Of a stretch of 64,000 nucleotides of DNA, positions 30,839 through 39,862 are shown piece by piece. Position 1 is the stretch's first letter. Every line of letters begins with the position of its first letter. The notes below the pieces were generated by a model that worked only from the letters and a program-made list of their open reading frames with translations, searched no databases and had not been told where the DNA came from. The DNA lies in contig NZ_CAJFCL010000003.1 of NCBI RefSeq assembly GCF_904063065.1, positions 558,001 to 622,000 on the forward strand. Direction: 5' to 3'. Position numbers and translations under genes: made by a program. Source of the DNA: Pseudomonas paraversuta. Its GTDB lineage: Bacteria; Pseudomonadota; Gammaproteobacteria; Pseudomonadales; Pseudomonadaceae.

Positions 30839-32320
30839 TCAGAGGGATGCGATACTCTGGTCTGGCGGGTTATTCAGATGCTTCAAACGTTGCTTGAGCG
30901 TGAGCATGTGTTCCAGGTAAACCGTCACTTCTTGAGTGGGAACGCCTGGCACAATGCGTCTGGAGTACGCATCCAGAGATGCTTGCAGGACGTCTTTATT
31001 ATCCGGTGCCGCAAAGTAGGCCATGTCTGCCAGTTTGCAGGCCAGGGCCGGATTTACGTCCTGCAATACCCTAATTCGGGCGGTCAATTTGTCGATTCCG
31101 CCGCTCAGGTCGACTATTTCACTGCCAAAGGCCGAGAGCGGGGCAGGGGACCAATCCGAAGGCACGCCATTCCACCAGCCGCCATCTTCTTTCAAGACCA
31201 TTTTTGCAACGTCTTGAAAGCGGTTGTATGTCTGCGCCATGTCCGTGCGCCCTTGCAGTTTTTCAGGCAGCTTGACGGCATCCACGATTTCATCTGGACG
31301 TTTATCGTCATTGAGCCCGTTGGCCACTTGGGTGACAGCCGAATCCAGCATCTGGGCAGCTGCCAGCAGCTTGTCTTGAGCTTCAGCGCCAGAGACCATT
31401 GCCGCGCCATGCATGGGCAGTACCCGTTGCGGTCTGGTTGCGGCCATATCGCGTAATGCCTGTGCCCATTCGGCGACATGGCGCTGACGGCGCTTGCCAT
31501 TGCCGGCATTGAGCAGGAAGGGTTGCCAAAAGTCGGCGCTGACCACCACTTTGCGTGAAGGTACGCTCACCCAAAGCTGGTCGGCAGACTCTCCGCGGGC
31601 CTGGGTCAATACGAAGTCTTCGCCGCCAATGCTAAGGGTTTTGGTGCCGTGGAAGGTTTCGGTGGGCAGGATGGTATCTTCCATGCGCCGCGGAACATCC
31701 CGCGGGTCCTGGTTGTTGAGGCGCACCATGGAGAAGTTGACCAGCCTGATGTCAGTGGCCAGTTCGGAAAGAAAAGTGTCAGTGGTAATGATGCGCGGCT
31801 TCTCTCCGGCCGCGAGCAGCGCCCAGGCACCAAATGCATGGTCGGCATGGTGGTGGGTGATAATAATGGTGTTAACCGGTTTGTCACTGATCTTGCGCAG
31901 CGCCTCAAGCAGAGCCGGCCCTGCGGGTGCATAACCGCTATCGACCAGCACCAGGCCCTCGGTTGTTTCGAATACCGCGACATTGACAAAGGGCAGGCGT
32001 AACAACCAGGTCCCCTTGCCCTGTGGCTCTATGGTCAGCTTTGAGCGCGCATCGTCAATCGCGGCCTGGTTGGTTCTACTGTACATATGATTGGCAATGG
32101 CCGCGGATACAGGGCCGCCAAAACCGGCGTTCGGATTGGAACGCAGGGTATTCAATATGTTGGGGTATTGCTTCATCAGGTCGGTGCGTAGTTCAAACCG
32201 TTCAATGGCTTTAGGGTCTGGCGGTGCGGCAGATATTGGCACTTGAGGCGCAGCCTGCAGCCCCCCCGCGATCACACTCAAACCCATTACCAGTAATGCT
32301 TTCTTATAATTGTTATGCAT
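30839..32320 (-). CDS. Periplasmic metallo-beta-lactamase-fold hydrolase
   Basis: 493 residues from an ATG with AAAGG upstream. A signal peptide ends near GGLQAA-PQ (residue 24). The metal motif HxHxDH is present at residues 156-161 (ITHHHADHAFGAW), followed by a helix-rich C-terminal half, so the protein is much longer than a plain beta-lactamase fold. It may hydrolyse esters, lactones or sulfates in the periplasm; the substrate cannot be told. The gene is first in a two-gene unit with the DUF1329 protein. Confidence 0.82.
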   Translation of the reverse strand: MHNNYKKALLVMGLSVIAGGLQAAPQVPISAAPPDPKAIERFELRTDLMKQYPNILNTLRSNPNAGFGGPVSAAIANHMYSRTNQAAIDDARSKLTIEPQGKGTWLLRLPFVNVAVFETTEGLVLVDSGYAPAGPALLEALRKISDKPVNTIIITHHHADHAFGAWALLAAGEKPRIITTDTFLSELATDIRLVNFSMVRLNNQDPRDVPRRMEDTILPTETFHGTKTLSIGGEDFVLTQARGESADQLWVSVPSRKVVVSADFWQPFLLNAGNGKRRQRHVAEWAQALRDMAATRPQRVLPMHGAAMVSGAEAQDKLLAAAQMLDSAVTQVANGLNDDKRPDEIVDAVKLPEKLQGRTDMAQTYNRFQDVAKMVLKEDGGWWNGVPSDWSPAPLSAFGSEIVDLSGGIDKLTARIRVLQDVNPALACKLADMAYFAAPDNKDVLQASLDAYSRRIVPGVPTQEVTVYLEHMLTLKQRLKHLNNPPDQSIASL

Positions 32321-32736
32321 GTTTATAAATAACCTTTGATTGATAAGATAAATCAATAATGGCTGTCAATAGTTACTGCAGACATTGAAATAAGTCGGGC
32401 CACAGGATGGCGGCCTTGACTATAAATATTTGAAGAGGGGCAGCATCGTCCGTGCGGACTAGATGATATTGCCGATAACCTGAAGTTGATTATCGTCATT
32501 AGTCATAGGGCTATTTCTATAGAGTGTGACGGATGTCACAGAAAAAAAACTGTTTATAAAACAGCGGTGCAATTTTTTCTGTGAGTCGTGATCACGGATG
32601 GCAGATGCATTGAAAAACAAAGGGCTCCCGGCAGGTTGATCTATTATGCAAGGCGTGCACAAGACATGATGGTGGGCGGGGGCAGAGCGAGCGGGAGTGA
32701 TTTTTTTAACGAGGCTTGTGTGGCCCGGGGGGTGGT
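32321..32736. other. AT-rich divergent intergenic region
   Basis: It separates the minus-strand metallo-hydrolase gene from a plus-strand membrane protein gene. It is AT-rich and probably holds both promoters. No stable gene is seen; a 67-codon frame at 32459-32662 lacks a ribosome-binding site. Confidence 0.45.
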
Positions 32737-33234
32737 GTGATTGGCGCCTGTTGGAAAAATTTCAAATCCAGTAAATTGCTTGGCAGTGCGGGCTATTGCT
32801 TTGTGATCGCATGTTCGCTGAGCGTTTTTTATCTGTACTGTTACTGGGATGAACCAAGGCCGGTAGAAAGGGTATTAGTCACGACGGAAGGTACACTGTA
32901 TGCGTATGCGGACAGTTCTCAGTATTCGACCTCGTTTCTGGTTAAAGAAAACAGTGGCAAGCTGATCAAGTTAACGGCGGTGCCTGATTATACCCGCCTC
33001 ATCAAGGGGTTTGGTTCTAATCTTGGTAAAGCTATTGTGGTCAGGCATTACGAAGGCAGGGTTATAGCGTGTCGTATAGAAGGTGTGGAGTTTTGTATAC
33101 CGCAGTGCTTTACTTCCTGGGAGTGTCAAATAAAGGTGGTTGAATCAGACGCCAGGGCAATGAGGAAAACCATCTATACAGTGTTGTTTATGGGAGTTGG
33201 TTTGGTGCTGGTGTTCATGTACAGGAAGTTGTAA
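32737..33234 (+). CDS. Hypothetical two-segment membrane protein
   Basis: About 165 residues from a GTG; the start is uncertain, since a TTG at 32716 is also open but its purine-rich site is too close. Two hydrophobic segments, near residues 15-37 and 145-162, bracket a ~100-residue hydrophilic domain with two pairs of cysteines (VIACRIEGVEFCIPQCF, SWECQIK), which should be extracytoplasmic. No family is recognised. Codon use is more AT-rich than in the core genes. Confidence 0.6.
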   Translation: MIGACWKNFKSSKLLGSAGYCFVIACSLSVFYLYCYWDEPRPVERVLVTTEGTLYAYADSSQYSTSFLVKENSGKLIKLTAVPDYTRLIKGFGSNLGKAIVVRHYEGRVIACRIEGVEFCIPQCFTSWECQIKVVESDARAMRKTIYTVLFMGVGLVLVFMYRKL

Positions 33235-33355
33235 AAAACAAGCAATTAAAATCGTCCCGACGCTGTGCAAAAGACTTTGCGCGGCCGGCTGCTATATTTA
33301 ATCCGCCTGACGGCTTCCGTGCCCTGCAAACAACCCCGTTGCGTTAAAGGACGAC

Positions 33356-33628
33356 ATGATCGACTTTCTCTGCGCCATCCTCGAATTGCTGGGCCTGATT
33401 GATTCCGGGGTCAGAGCACAAGGCCCTTCCAGATGGTATCGACGCCATCCAAAATTGATCCGCAGTGTGCTCAACATTTGCTGGATCCTCGTTTCGGCAG
33501 TGTTTTTGATCTATGTGCTGCAATGGCTGAGCATCCTGGGCCCGTGGGTACAGGGACTGGTGGCAGGAGTGATCGCGATGCAGGTGGTCGGTTTTTTAAT
33601 TTTGCTGTTACGCCGGAAAAAATCTTAG
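33356..33628 (+). CDS. Small membrane protein, 90 residues
   Basis: It starts at an ATG with AAAGGA six bases upstream. Two hydrophobic segments lie at about residues 38-58 and 63-84, separated by LSILGPWVQG, with a basic C-terminus RRKKS. The N-terminal third is amphipathic. No family is recognised; a coding role is supported by the ribosome-binding site and typical codon use. Confidence 0.62.
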   Translation: MIDFLCAILELLGLIDSGVRAQGPSRWYRRHPKLIRSVLNICWILVSAVFLIYVLQWLSILGPWVQGLVAGVIAMQVVGFLILLLRRKKS

Positions 33629-33876
33629 ACCCCCCCTCTGTTACAGGCTCCCGGAAGGTTTGCCGGCGCGGTTGCTATCGCTCCAGTTACTGACTTCTGG
33701 TGGCTGGCCCGTTCTCGACAAAGACCCCCGGGACCTGATGCGTATAGTAAAGGTGCCTTGCAGGATGGCGGTACCGATCACTGCGTTGTGCGACGCAGCG
33801 GCAAGTGCGTGCCCTGAGGGGCGGTGTTCGCGCCTGTAGTCGGGCTCGGCTTTCATAATAAGTACAAGAGGATGTC

Positions 33877-34923
33877 ATGTTGAAAAAGCGATTTGTCACT
33901 GTGCTCTGCCTGCCTTTTACCGTCTGCGCTGCACTCGCGAGCACTGAGCAGCCAGTTGTCGTACAGAGCGATTTTGATCAGATGGCGACCCCGGTGCATC
34001 AATGGTCGGACAAGGGAAAAGAGCTGTTTTATATCGACGAGGGCCCTGAAGACGGGATCGCGGTTGTGTTTGTCGGGGGCAACGGCACCAGTGCAAGAGC
34101 CCTGGAACTGACCAATTTTCTGCGCTCTACCCGCGAGCAATTAAAGCTGCGGTTCATCACCTTGGAACGTAACGGTTTTGGCCAGAGTGCCTTCGATCCG
34201 AAAGGCGATTACGGCAGCTACAGTGCCGATGTCCATGCCTTGCTTGACCATCTGGGCGTTCATGAATTTTCCTTGCTGGCGATCTCCGGTGGTGGTCCTT
34301 ATGTCGCCCGGATTGGAGCCGACCTTGCGCCCCGGGTGCGTTCGATTCACTACGCTGCGGCCTATTCCCAACCGGGGGTGGGCAAGCCCGCTGAGCGTTG
34401 CAAGCTGTCCGATGAGCAATTGGCGACGACTGCCCTGGCTTATACGGTGCCCACGCAGTGGTGGGCCATGCCTGCCGACAGTTCAATCAAACACATCCGC
34501 GGCTGGCAAGATGCGGCCTACGATGATGGTCTGCGCACCTTCTTCATGAAAGGCACCCAGGACGTGAAACCTCTGTTGCATGAGTGGCGCCTGTATTGCG
34601 AGCAACCGGTGGCTTCCGGGGCGGCAGTCAAGTCACCGGTGTTCATTTATGCGGGCACCGCCGATAGCGTAGTGCCCATGGAGCACAAGGATTTCTGGGC
34701 CGGGCATTATTCAAACATTGCTGCCGTACGCGCTTATCCGGGGGAGGGGCATGACGTGCAGTACCGGCACTGGGGCCAGATTCTCAGCGACATCGCTTAT
34801 CAGGGTAAGCGCCTGCTGATCTGTGATCAGGGGCAGTCACTCTTGCTGCCTGAAGAGGTGGCGCAACAAAAAATCTCCCGGGGCGCAACCCTGGATATAT
34901 GCGCCTGGCAAAAAGCAGGCTGA
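33877..34923 (+). CDS. Periplasmic alpha/beta hydrolase
   Basis: 348 residues from an ATG with AAGAGGA upstream. A signal peptide ends around VCAALAS (residue ~22). The alpha/beta-hydrolase core follows: the oxyanion loop VFVGGNGTSARA, the nucleophile elbow LLAISGGGPYVA with the serine, an acid region YAGTADSVVPMEHK and the histidine in GEGHDVQY. It is likely an esterase or lactonase of unknown substrate. A strong hairpin follows its stop. Confidence 0.8.
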   Translation: MLKKRFVTVLCLPFTVCAALASTEQPVVVQSDFDQMATPVHQWSDKGKELFYIDEGPEDGIAVVFVGGNGTSARALELTNFLRSTREQLKLRFITLERNGFGQSAFDPKGDYGSYSADVHALLDHLGVHEFSLLAISGGGPYVARIGADLAPRVRSIHYAAAYSQPGVGKPAERCKLSDEQLATTALAYTVPTQWWAMPADSSIKHIRGWQDAAYDDGLRTFFMKGTQDVKPLLHEWRLYCEQPVASGAAVKSPVFIYAGTADSVVPMEHKDFWAGHYSNIAAVRAYPGEGHDVQYRHWGQILSDIAYQGKRLLICDQGQSLLLPEEVAQQKISRGATLDICAWQKAG

Positions 34924-34928
34924 AGGAT

Positions 34929-34970
34929 TGCCCTCATTGCAGGCAGTTGATACTGCCGGTGATGAGGGCA
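34929..34970 (+). terminator. Long two-tier hairpin after the hydrolase gene
   Basis: TGCCCTCAT pairs with ATGAGGGCA outside an inner GGCAGT/ACTGCC stem. It lies 5 bases after the stop codon. No U-tract follows, so it may be a Rho-assisted terminator or an RNA stabiliser. Confidence 0.45.
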
Positions 34971-35051
34971 GCAGAGACCGGACGCCAGCCACCACAAATC
35001 AAGGGATATTGACTTGAAGAACGCGAGCCTGAGACTCAGGCCGCAGTCGAA

Positions 35052-35621
35052 TCAATGTTCCGGCGCAACCATCCGAAACTGTATGTCTATATCGTTGGAA
35101 ACCAGACTGTCAGACCACTCGCCAGCCCCGACGTTGAAATCACTGCGTTTGAGCACCAGCTCTGCGTCGAAAATGCCGATGCTTCGCTCTGATTTCAGAA
35201 GCATCGGCACTGTTACCTCCCTGGTAAGGCCCCTGAGTGTAAGGTTGCCAATGATCTGGTAGCGGTTGTTGCCCAGGTCTTTAATGCGCGTCGACTCAAA
35301 GGTCGCCACTGGATAAGCAGTGGTGTCGAACCAGGCAGGCTTTTGCAATTCAGTGTTGGCGTCTTCGCTGCCGGCGTCGATGCTGTCGAGGTAGATGGTC
35401 AGTTTGGCCTGAGCCGCCTCGGGGTGTTCGGTGTCGAAACCGAGGGTCCCGACAAACTTGCCAAACGTGCCATACACCTTCGAGCCCATCTGGTGGTAGG
35501 TAAAACTTATGGTGCTGGCGGCGGGATTGACGTGGGTGTATTCGACGGCATCAGCTCCGGGAAAAAAGCCGAGGGTAAAAGTGACAGCCAGTGCGGTGGT
35601 ACGTAGAGATCGAGGGCTCAT
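35052..35621 (-). CDS. YceI family periplasmic lipid-binding protein
   Basis: 189 residues from an ATG preceded by GGAGAG; upstream codons to 35741 are rejected. A signal peptide ends near GADA-VEY (residue ~25). The lipocalin-like YceI fold is shown by VNPAASTISFTYHQMGSKVYG, ITIY-type strands and KSERSIGIFDAELVLKRSDF. The family binds isoprenoid or amide lipids in the periplasm, and some members are induced by base or osmotic stress. It is a single gene. Confidence 0.86.
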   Translation of the reverse strand: MSPRSLRTTALAVTFTLGFFPGADAVEYTHVNPAASTISFTYHQMGSKVYGTFGKFVGTLGFDTEHPEAAQAKLTIYLDSIDAGSEDANTELQKPAWFDTTAYPVATFESTRIKDLGNNRYQIIGNLTLRGLTREVTVPMLLKSERSIGIFDAELVLKRSDFNVGAGEWSDSLVSNDIDIQFRMVAPEH

Positions 35622-35953
35622 TGCACTCTCCAAGACTGGCCCCTTATGGGTCGAAAGGTGTGGCAGTAGCTGAGGTGAAGCAAAGACTGGCCGTTTGTTG
35701 CAACCCGCAGAGGGCTCAACTTTTACCTGGCTGCGTACCAACGCCTGCCGGGTTTTGGCAGGGGTGACGCTTTCCTCGGAATGCGCCCTTCAGGAATCTT
35801 AGCAGTGTTCGAGAAAGCGTTTTAAACACTCAGGCCCCGATGCCCTCAGTAACGAGTGGCAGCCAATGGCGCCGGGGAGAAGGAGGGGCGTCGAGCATGA
35901 CGCACCTCGCTTGCTGCTTTTGGTTGCAGCTGTCCGGGGGCGGCCACTGTCAA
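35622..35953. other. Non-coding gap between YceI and the alcohol dehydrogenase gene
   Basis: No credible gene is seen. It contains the likely promoter of the minus-strand yceI-type gene and the 3' untranslated part of the phn-type operon. Confidence 0.4.
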
Positions 35954-37132
35954 TTAGCGGCCGCTCTCTTTTGCGAGGGCAGCAGGCAATCGTCGCGGCT
36001 CGTCATGCCGCTGACAGTACTTGTCGAGTGTTGGCAGGGGCCAGGCGGCTTGAGAGCCGATAAAGTTTTTGCCCCTTGCGCCCTGCATGGCGCACAGAAT
36101 CATTTGCTCGGCTTGCTCCGCCGTTACGCCATAGTCGGAAAATTCCGTTTTCACGCCCAGGCTATGCAGGAATTCGCGCAACTGATCCTGAGCTTTGTCC
36201 AGGTCGTTGCCGAAAATTCGTTGCAGAGTACGGTCGCGCGCTGCGTCGTGACCCCAGGCCAGGCCCAGCACCAGCGGCAATGTAAAGGAACAGGCAATGC
36301 CATGCGCCAGGCCGTATTGCAGCGTCATCTCGTAAGAGATCGAGTGGGCAAGGGCGGTTTTGGTGTTGGAAAACGCCAGTCCTGCCTTGAGGGCGGCCAG
36401 CGCCATGCGCGAACGCAGTTCTTTGTTGGTGAGATCACGACGCAGCTGCGGCAGGCATTCGAAAATGTCCGCAATGGCGGAGATGGCGAAGGTGTCGGAA
36501 ACCGGATTGGCATTGATGTTCCAGACCGACTCCAGCGCATGGGACAAGGCATCCAGCCCGGTAGAAACGGTGACGCCGCCAGGCACGGTCAGCATCAGTT
36601 GCGGGTCGATAATCGCGACTTTCGGCCAGGTGCATTCAAGGTGCAGCGAGTATTTTTTATGGCTGGCCGAATCCCAGATCGTCGCCCAGGGCGTCACCTC
36701 GCTGCCGGTACCCGCCGTGGTGGGCGCCGCGATCAGTATTTTGCTGCGCGCCGGGATGAAGGGTTTGCCGGTTGCCAGCAATACGAGCAATTCATCAAAG
36801 TGCCCCGATTCAGTGCCCACGATCAGCGCCTTGGCGGTGTCGATGGCACTGCCGCCGCCTACTGCGATGACCGCGTGGCAATCGCCGGCTTGCTGCCAGA
36901 ATCGCTCATAGGTGTCCCGTAGCCGGGCCACGTCAGGATTAGGCTGGACATCTTCAATTACATACACCAGACGGTCGCCCAGCAGATCCTGAATGCGATC
37001 AACCAATCCCAGCCCGCGCGCTTCGGGAAAGGTCACTAGCGCGACTTTCTGGTTTTCAGTGATGTCGGCAAGCTCAAGCAGGCTGCCCCAGCCGAATCGT
37101 GTATCAACGGGATTGTGGAATCGGGCAATCAT
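35954..37132 (-). CDS. Phosphonate-metabolism-associated iron-containing alcohol dehydrogenase
   Basis: 392 residues from an ATG with AAGGA upstream. It is a group III metal-dependent alcohol dehydrogenase: NAD motif AVGGGSAIDTAKA, metal-region APTTAGTGSEVT, and the iron-ligand histidines in DALSHALE and YGLAHGIACS. It matches the branch found inside phosphonate operons. It follows the permease gene by 136 bases on the same strand. A role in reducing or oxidising a phosphonate-bearing aldehyde or alcohol is plausible; the substrate is inferred from the neighbouring Phn-type importer only. Confidence 0.82.
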   Translation of the reverse strand: MIARFHNPVDTRFGWGSLLELADITENQKVALVTFPEARGLGLVDRIQDLLGDRLVYVIEDVQPNPDVARLRDTYERFWQQAGDCHAVIAVGGGSAIDTAKALIVGTESGHFDELLVLLATGKPFIPARSKILIAAPTTAGTGSEVTPWATIWDSASHKKYSLHLECTWPKVAIIDPQLMLTVPGGVTVSTGLDALSHALESVWNINANPVSDTFAISAIADIFECLPQLRRDLTNKELRSRMALAALKAGLAFSNTKTALAHSISYEMTLQYGLAHGIACSFTLPLVLGLAWGHDAARDRTLQRIFGNDLDKAQDQLREFLHSLGVKTEFSDYGVTAEQAEQMILCAMQGARGKNFIGSQAAWPLPTLDKYCQRHDEPRRLPAALAKESGR

Positions 37133-37268
37133 GGCGGGTCCTTTATTTTTGTTGTTGGAAGTGGCCCCATACTCGGGGGGCTTCTCCAACAGCTCAAATC
37201 GATAATTCGCAGGCATTAATCGGCTGAACCGATACTTGATTCAATGTGAGTGCCTGGGGCAGGGATGT

Positions 37269-38087
37269 TCAGTTGTGAGCGCCACGCTGGATCGCGTTGC
37301 GCAATCGACCCGACACCGCATCAGCGACGATCACCATCAGCGTGATGACGATGATGCAGGTGGCAGTCTCCTGGTACTTGAACAGTTTCAGGCTGCTCAC
37401 CAGCTCAAAACCAAGCCCCCCCGCACCCACCATGCCGAGTACGGTCGCCGAGCGTAAATTGACTTCGAAGCGGTAAAGGACCACTGCAATCCAGGCCGTG
37501 ATGACCTGCGGCAGTACCCCGAAAACGATGACCTGCAAGGGCCGTGCGCCGGTGGCCTGGAGTGCTTCAATCGGGCCTTGGTCGATCTCCTCGATACTCT
37601 CGGCAAAGAATTTTCCAAGCATGCCCAGGCCATGCAACGCCAGCGCCAGCACGCCGGGGAAGGGCCCAAGGCCTACCGCCGAGACAAATATCAGGGCCAG
37701 AATCAGCTCATTTATGCTGCGAGTGAAATTAAGAAACTGCCGGGTTGCGTGGAACACCAACCGGTTTTTGTTCAGATTGCGGGCCGCAAGAAATGACAGC
37801 GGAATGGCCATCAACACGCCGAGCAATGTGCCCCAAATGGCAATTTGCAGAGTCTCCACGGCAGGGGCCAACAGTCGAGGAACAATGCTCAGGTCGGGTG
37901 GGACGGTGCGTGCAAGGAAATCACCAATTTGTGGCAACCCTGCCGCCAGTTCAGCCACGCTTAATTGCGCGCCAGTGGCACTCCAGTGCAGTGTCAGAAT
38001 GACCGCCAGCACGATTGCGCCAGTGGACAGCCACCCACGCGGTCCGCGAGGCAGGCTCACGGTCCACAGATAACTTTGCTGTTTCAT
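37269..38087 (-). CDS. phnE: Phosphonate/phosphite ABC transporter permease PhnE
   Basis: 272 residues from an ATG that overlaps the stop of the ATPase gene (ATGA). About six hydrophobic segments and the permease loop with EEIDQGPIEALQATGA, the PhnE-type EAA motif, are seen. It forms the channel for phosphonate, phosphite or phosphate-ester uptake. It is third in the order phnD-phnC-phnE-dehydrogenase. Confidence 0.88.
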   Translation of the reverse strand: MKQQSYLWTVSLPRGPRGWLSTGAIVLAVILTLHWSATGAQLSVAELAAGLPQIGDFLARTVPPDLSIVPRLLAPAVETLQIAIWGTLLGVLMAIPLSFLAARNLNKNRLVFHATRQFLNFTRSINELILALIFVSAVGLGPFPGVLALALHGLGMLGKFFAESIEEIDQGPIEALQATGARPLQVIVFGVLPQVITAWIAVVLYRFEVNLRSATVLGMVGAGGLGFELVSSLKLFKYQETATCIIVITLMVIVADAVSGRLRNAIQRGAHN

Positions 38088-38887
38088 GCTTGAGCCCTCA
38101 CTTGCGCGACGGGGGTTATCAGTTCGTCCGCTCTCGCAGTGGCGCCCTGGGGGGCCGTTGTCTGGCCGGGGTATATGCGCTGCAAGTCGTCTTCGGTCAT
38201 GCTGCAAGCGCTACCGTCATACACCAGTTTTCCGTGGGCCAGGCCTACGATCCGGTCTCCAAACTCCCGGGCGTAATCGACTTGGTGCAGGTTGCACAAC
38301 ACCGTGATACCCAGCTCCCGCGTGGCGTCGCGCAAATATTGCAGCACCAGGCGCGCAGTCTTCGGGTCGAGACTGGCCACCGGCTCGTCGGCCAGAATCA
38401 CTTTTGGGCGTTGCGCCAGGGCACGTGCGATGCCCACGCGTTGCATCTGCCCCCCGGAGAGCGAATCGGTCCGTTCGCGGGCTTTGTGCGCCAGCTCGAC
38501 GCGCTCCAGGCATTGCATGGCCAGCGCCACGTCCTCGCGCCGAAACAACTGCATGATGGAGGTGAGCGTTGACACCGCGCCCAGGCATCCGGTGAGTACA
38601 TTCTTCAGTACGCTCAGACGCGGTACGACGTTGTGGTGCTGAAAAATCATTGCCGCCTGACGTCGCAGAACGCTGGTGTCGCGGCAGGCCAGTGCGTCAA
38701 TGCCTGCCACTGAGAGTGTTCCGGAATCGGCCTGGACCAGTCGGTTGATACACCGCAGCAAAGTAGATTTACCCGCACCGGACTGGCCCAGCACCACCAC
38801 GAATTCTCCTGCTGCCACCTCCAAGTCGATCCCGCGTAGAACCGGGTTTGGGCCGTAGTGCTTGGTCAGTTGGCGGATGCTGATCAT
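38084..38887 (-). CDS. phnC: Phosphonate/phosphite ABC transporter ATP-binding protein PhnC
   Basis: 267 residues with Walker A GQSGAGKST at residues 34-42, signature LSGGQMQRVGIARAL, Walker B VILADEPVASLD and the switch histidine in VLCNLHQVDYA. It matches the PhnC subfamily. It overlaps phnD at its start and phnE at its end by ATGA, so the three importer genes are tightly coupled. Confidence 0.9.
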   Translation of the reverse strand: MISIRQLTKHYGPNPVLRGIDLEVAAGEFVVVLGQSGAGKSTLLRCINRLVQADSGTLSVAGIDALACRDTSVLRRQAAMIFQHHNVVPRLSVLKNVLTGCLGAVSTLTSIMQLFRREDVALAMQCLERVELAHKARERTDSLSGGQMQRVGIARALAQRPKVILADEPVASLDPKTARLVLQYLRDATRELGITVLCNLHQVDYAREFGDRIVGLAHGKLVYDGSACSMTEDDLQRIYPGQTTAPQGATARADELITPVAQVRAQA

Positions 38888-39753
38888 TTGAGCCTCCGCA
38901 AATCGAGATTGAGCACCTTAGCGGTTTCGCGGACGACGTCGTAAGCCGCATCGGTAGTGGGCTGGAAGCCATCCAGTTGGCCCTGGTCACCCCAAGGCAC
39001 GTCCTTCACCGAAGCCAGGGCGGCAGCGACTTTTTTCTTGAGTGCCGGGTCGAGGTTTTGCCGCCAGACCATTGGAGACTCCGGGATCGGACGCGAACTC
39101 CACACCACCTGGAAGTCATCCTGCTTCACCAGTCCTCTGGCCACGGCGTTGGTCAGAATGCGGTCGGCGACGGCGCCAGCATCTACCTTGCCGTTGGCTA
39201 CAGCGAGGATGCTTGCGTCATGGGAACCGGAGAACACCACTCGCGAAAACAATGTTGCGGGATCAAAACCGGCCTGTTCCAGTCCGGCTTTGGGGAACAG
39301 ATGGCCAGAAGCAGAGCTGGGGTCGACAAACGCGAAGGTGTGATTTTTCAGATCGGACAATTGCTGAATGCCGCTGTCCTTGCGCGCAAGGATCACGCTC
39401 TTGTAGGCGCTTTGCCCGGTTTTTTTGGTGACGGCTACTGCGAACGCTTCGACGTCTGCTACCGACGTTGCCAGAACATAGGAGAAAGGGCCGAGGTAGG
39501 CCACATCCAGTTTGCCTGCACGCAGCGCTTCGATGATGCCGTTGTAGTCCGTGGCGACAAAGGGTTCGACGGGCATGCCCAGTTTGGCTTCAAGGCTGCT
39601 GAGCACTTGCTTGCTCGACTCGATCATCGCCTGGGAGTCTTCCGACGGGATCAGGCCAATTCTCAATTTCTCGTTCGCTCCTGCTTGGCAGACAGCGCTT
39701 ATGGAGAGGCAGGCAATAGCGGCGACACGCAAAAATCCGGAGAAATTATTCAT
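38884..39753 (-). CDS. phnD: Phosphonate/phosphite ABC transporter periplasmic binding protein PhnD
   Basis: 289 residues. A signal peptide ends near VCQAGA-NEK (residue ~27). The mature domain has the PhnD pattern: LRIGLIPSEDSQAM, TDYNGIIEALRAGKLDVAYLGPFSYV and VDPSSASGHLFP, where the serine and threonine backbone amides bind the phosphonate group. It is the first gene of the operon and is divergent from a LysR gene. Ligand (phosphite, methyl- or aminoethyl-phosphonate) cannot be decided. Confidence 0.9.
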   Translation of the reverse strand: MNNFSGFLRVAAIACLSISAVCQAGANEKLRIGLIPSEDSQAMIESSKQVLSSLEAKLGMPVEPFVATDYNGIIEALRAGKLDVAYLGPFSYVLATSVADVEAFAVAVTKKTGQSAYKSVILARKDSGIQQLSDLKNHTFAFVDPSSASGHLFPKAGLEQAGFDPATLFSRVVFSGSHDASILAVANGKVDAGAVADRILTNAVARGLVKQDDFQVVWSSRPIPESPMVWRQNLDPALKKKVAAALASVKDVPWGDQGQLDGFQPTTDAAYDVVRETAKVLNLDLRRLK

Positions 39754-39794
39754 GGCATTCCAGGCGATTGGTTGGAGTGACCTCAGGCTAGAAA

Positions 39795-39806
39795 TGTCAC
39801 GTGACA
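39795..39806. promoter_or_regulatory. Perfect palindrome in the phnD/LysR divergent promoter
   Basis: TGTCACGTGACA is a perfect 12-bp palindrome 42 bases before the phnD start and 57 before the LysR start. A second, looser pair ATCAAT (39815-39820) and ATTGAT (39846-39851) lies between it and the LysR gene. Either could be the regulator's site. Confidence 0.4.
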
Positions 39807-39862
39807 GTCATACGATCAATTCAATATAGGTTTTCGCAGCTAAGTATTGATGGAGTCTATGG

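Noticed and set aside
32459..32662. 67-codon minus-strand frame upstream of the metallo-hydrolase
   Set aside because: No ribosome-binding site, unremarkable composition and promoter-like location.
35840..36922. 360-codon plus-strand frame opposite the alcohol dehydrogenase
   Set aside because: Antisense shadow; the dehydrogenase has complete metal and NAD motifs.
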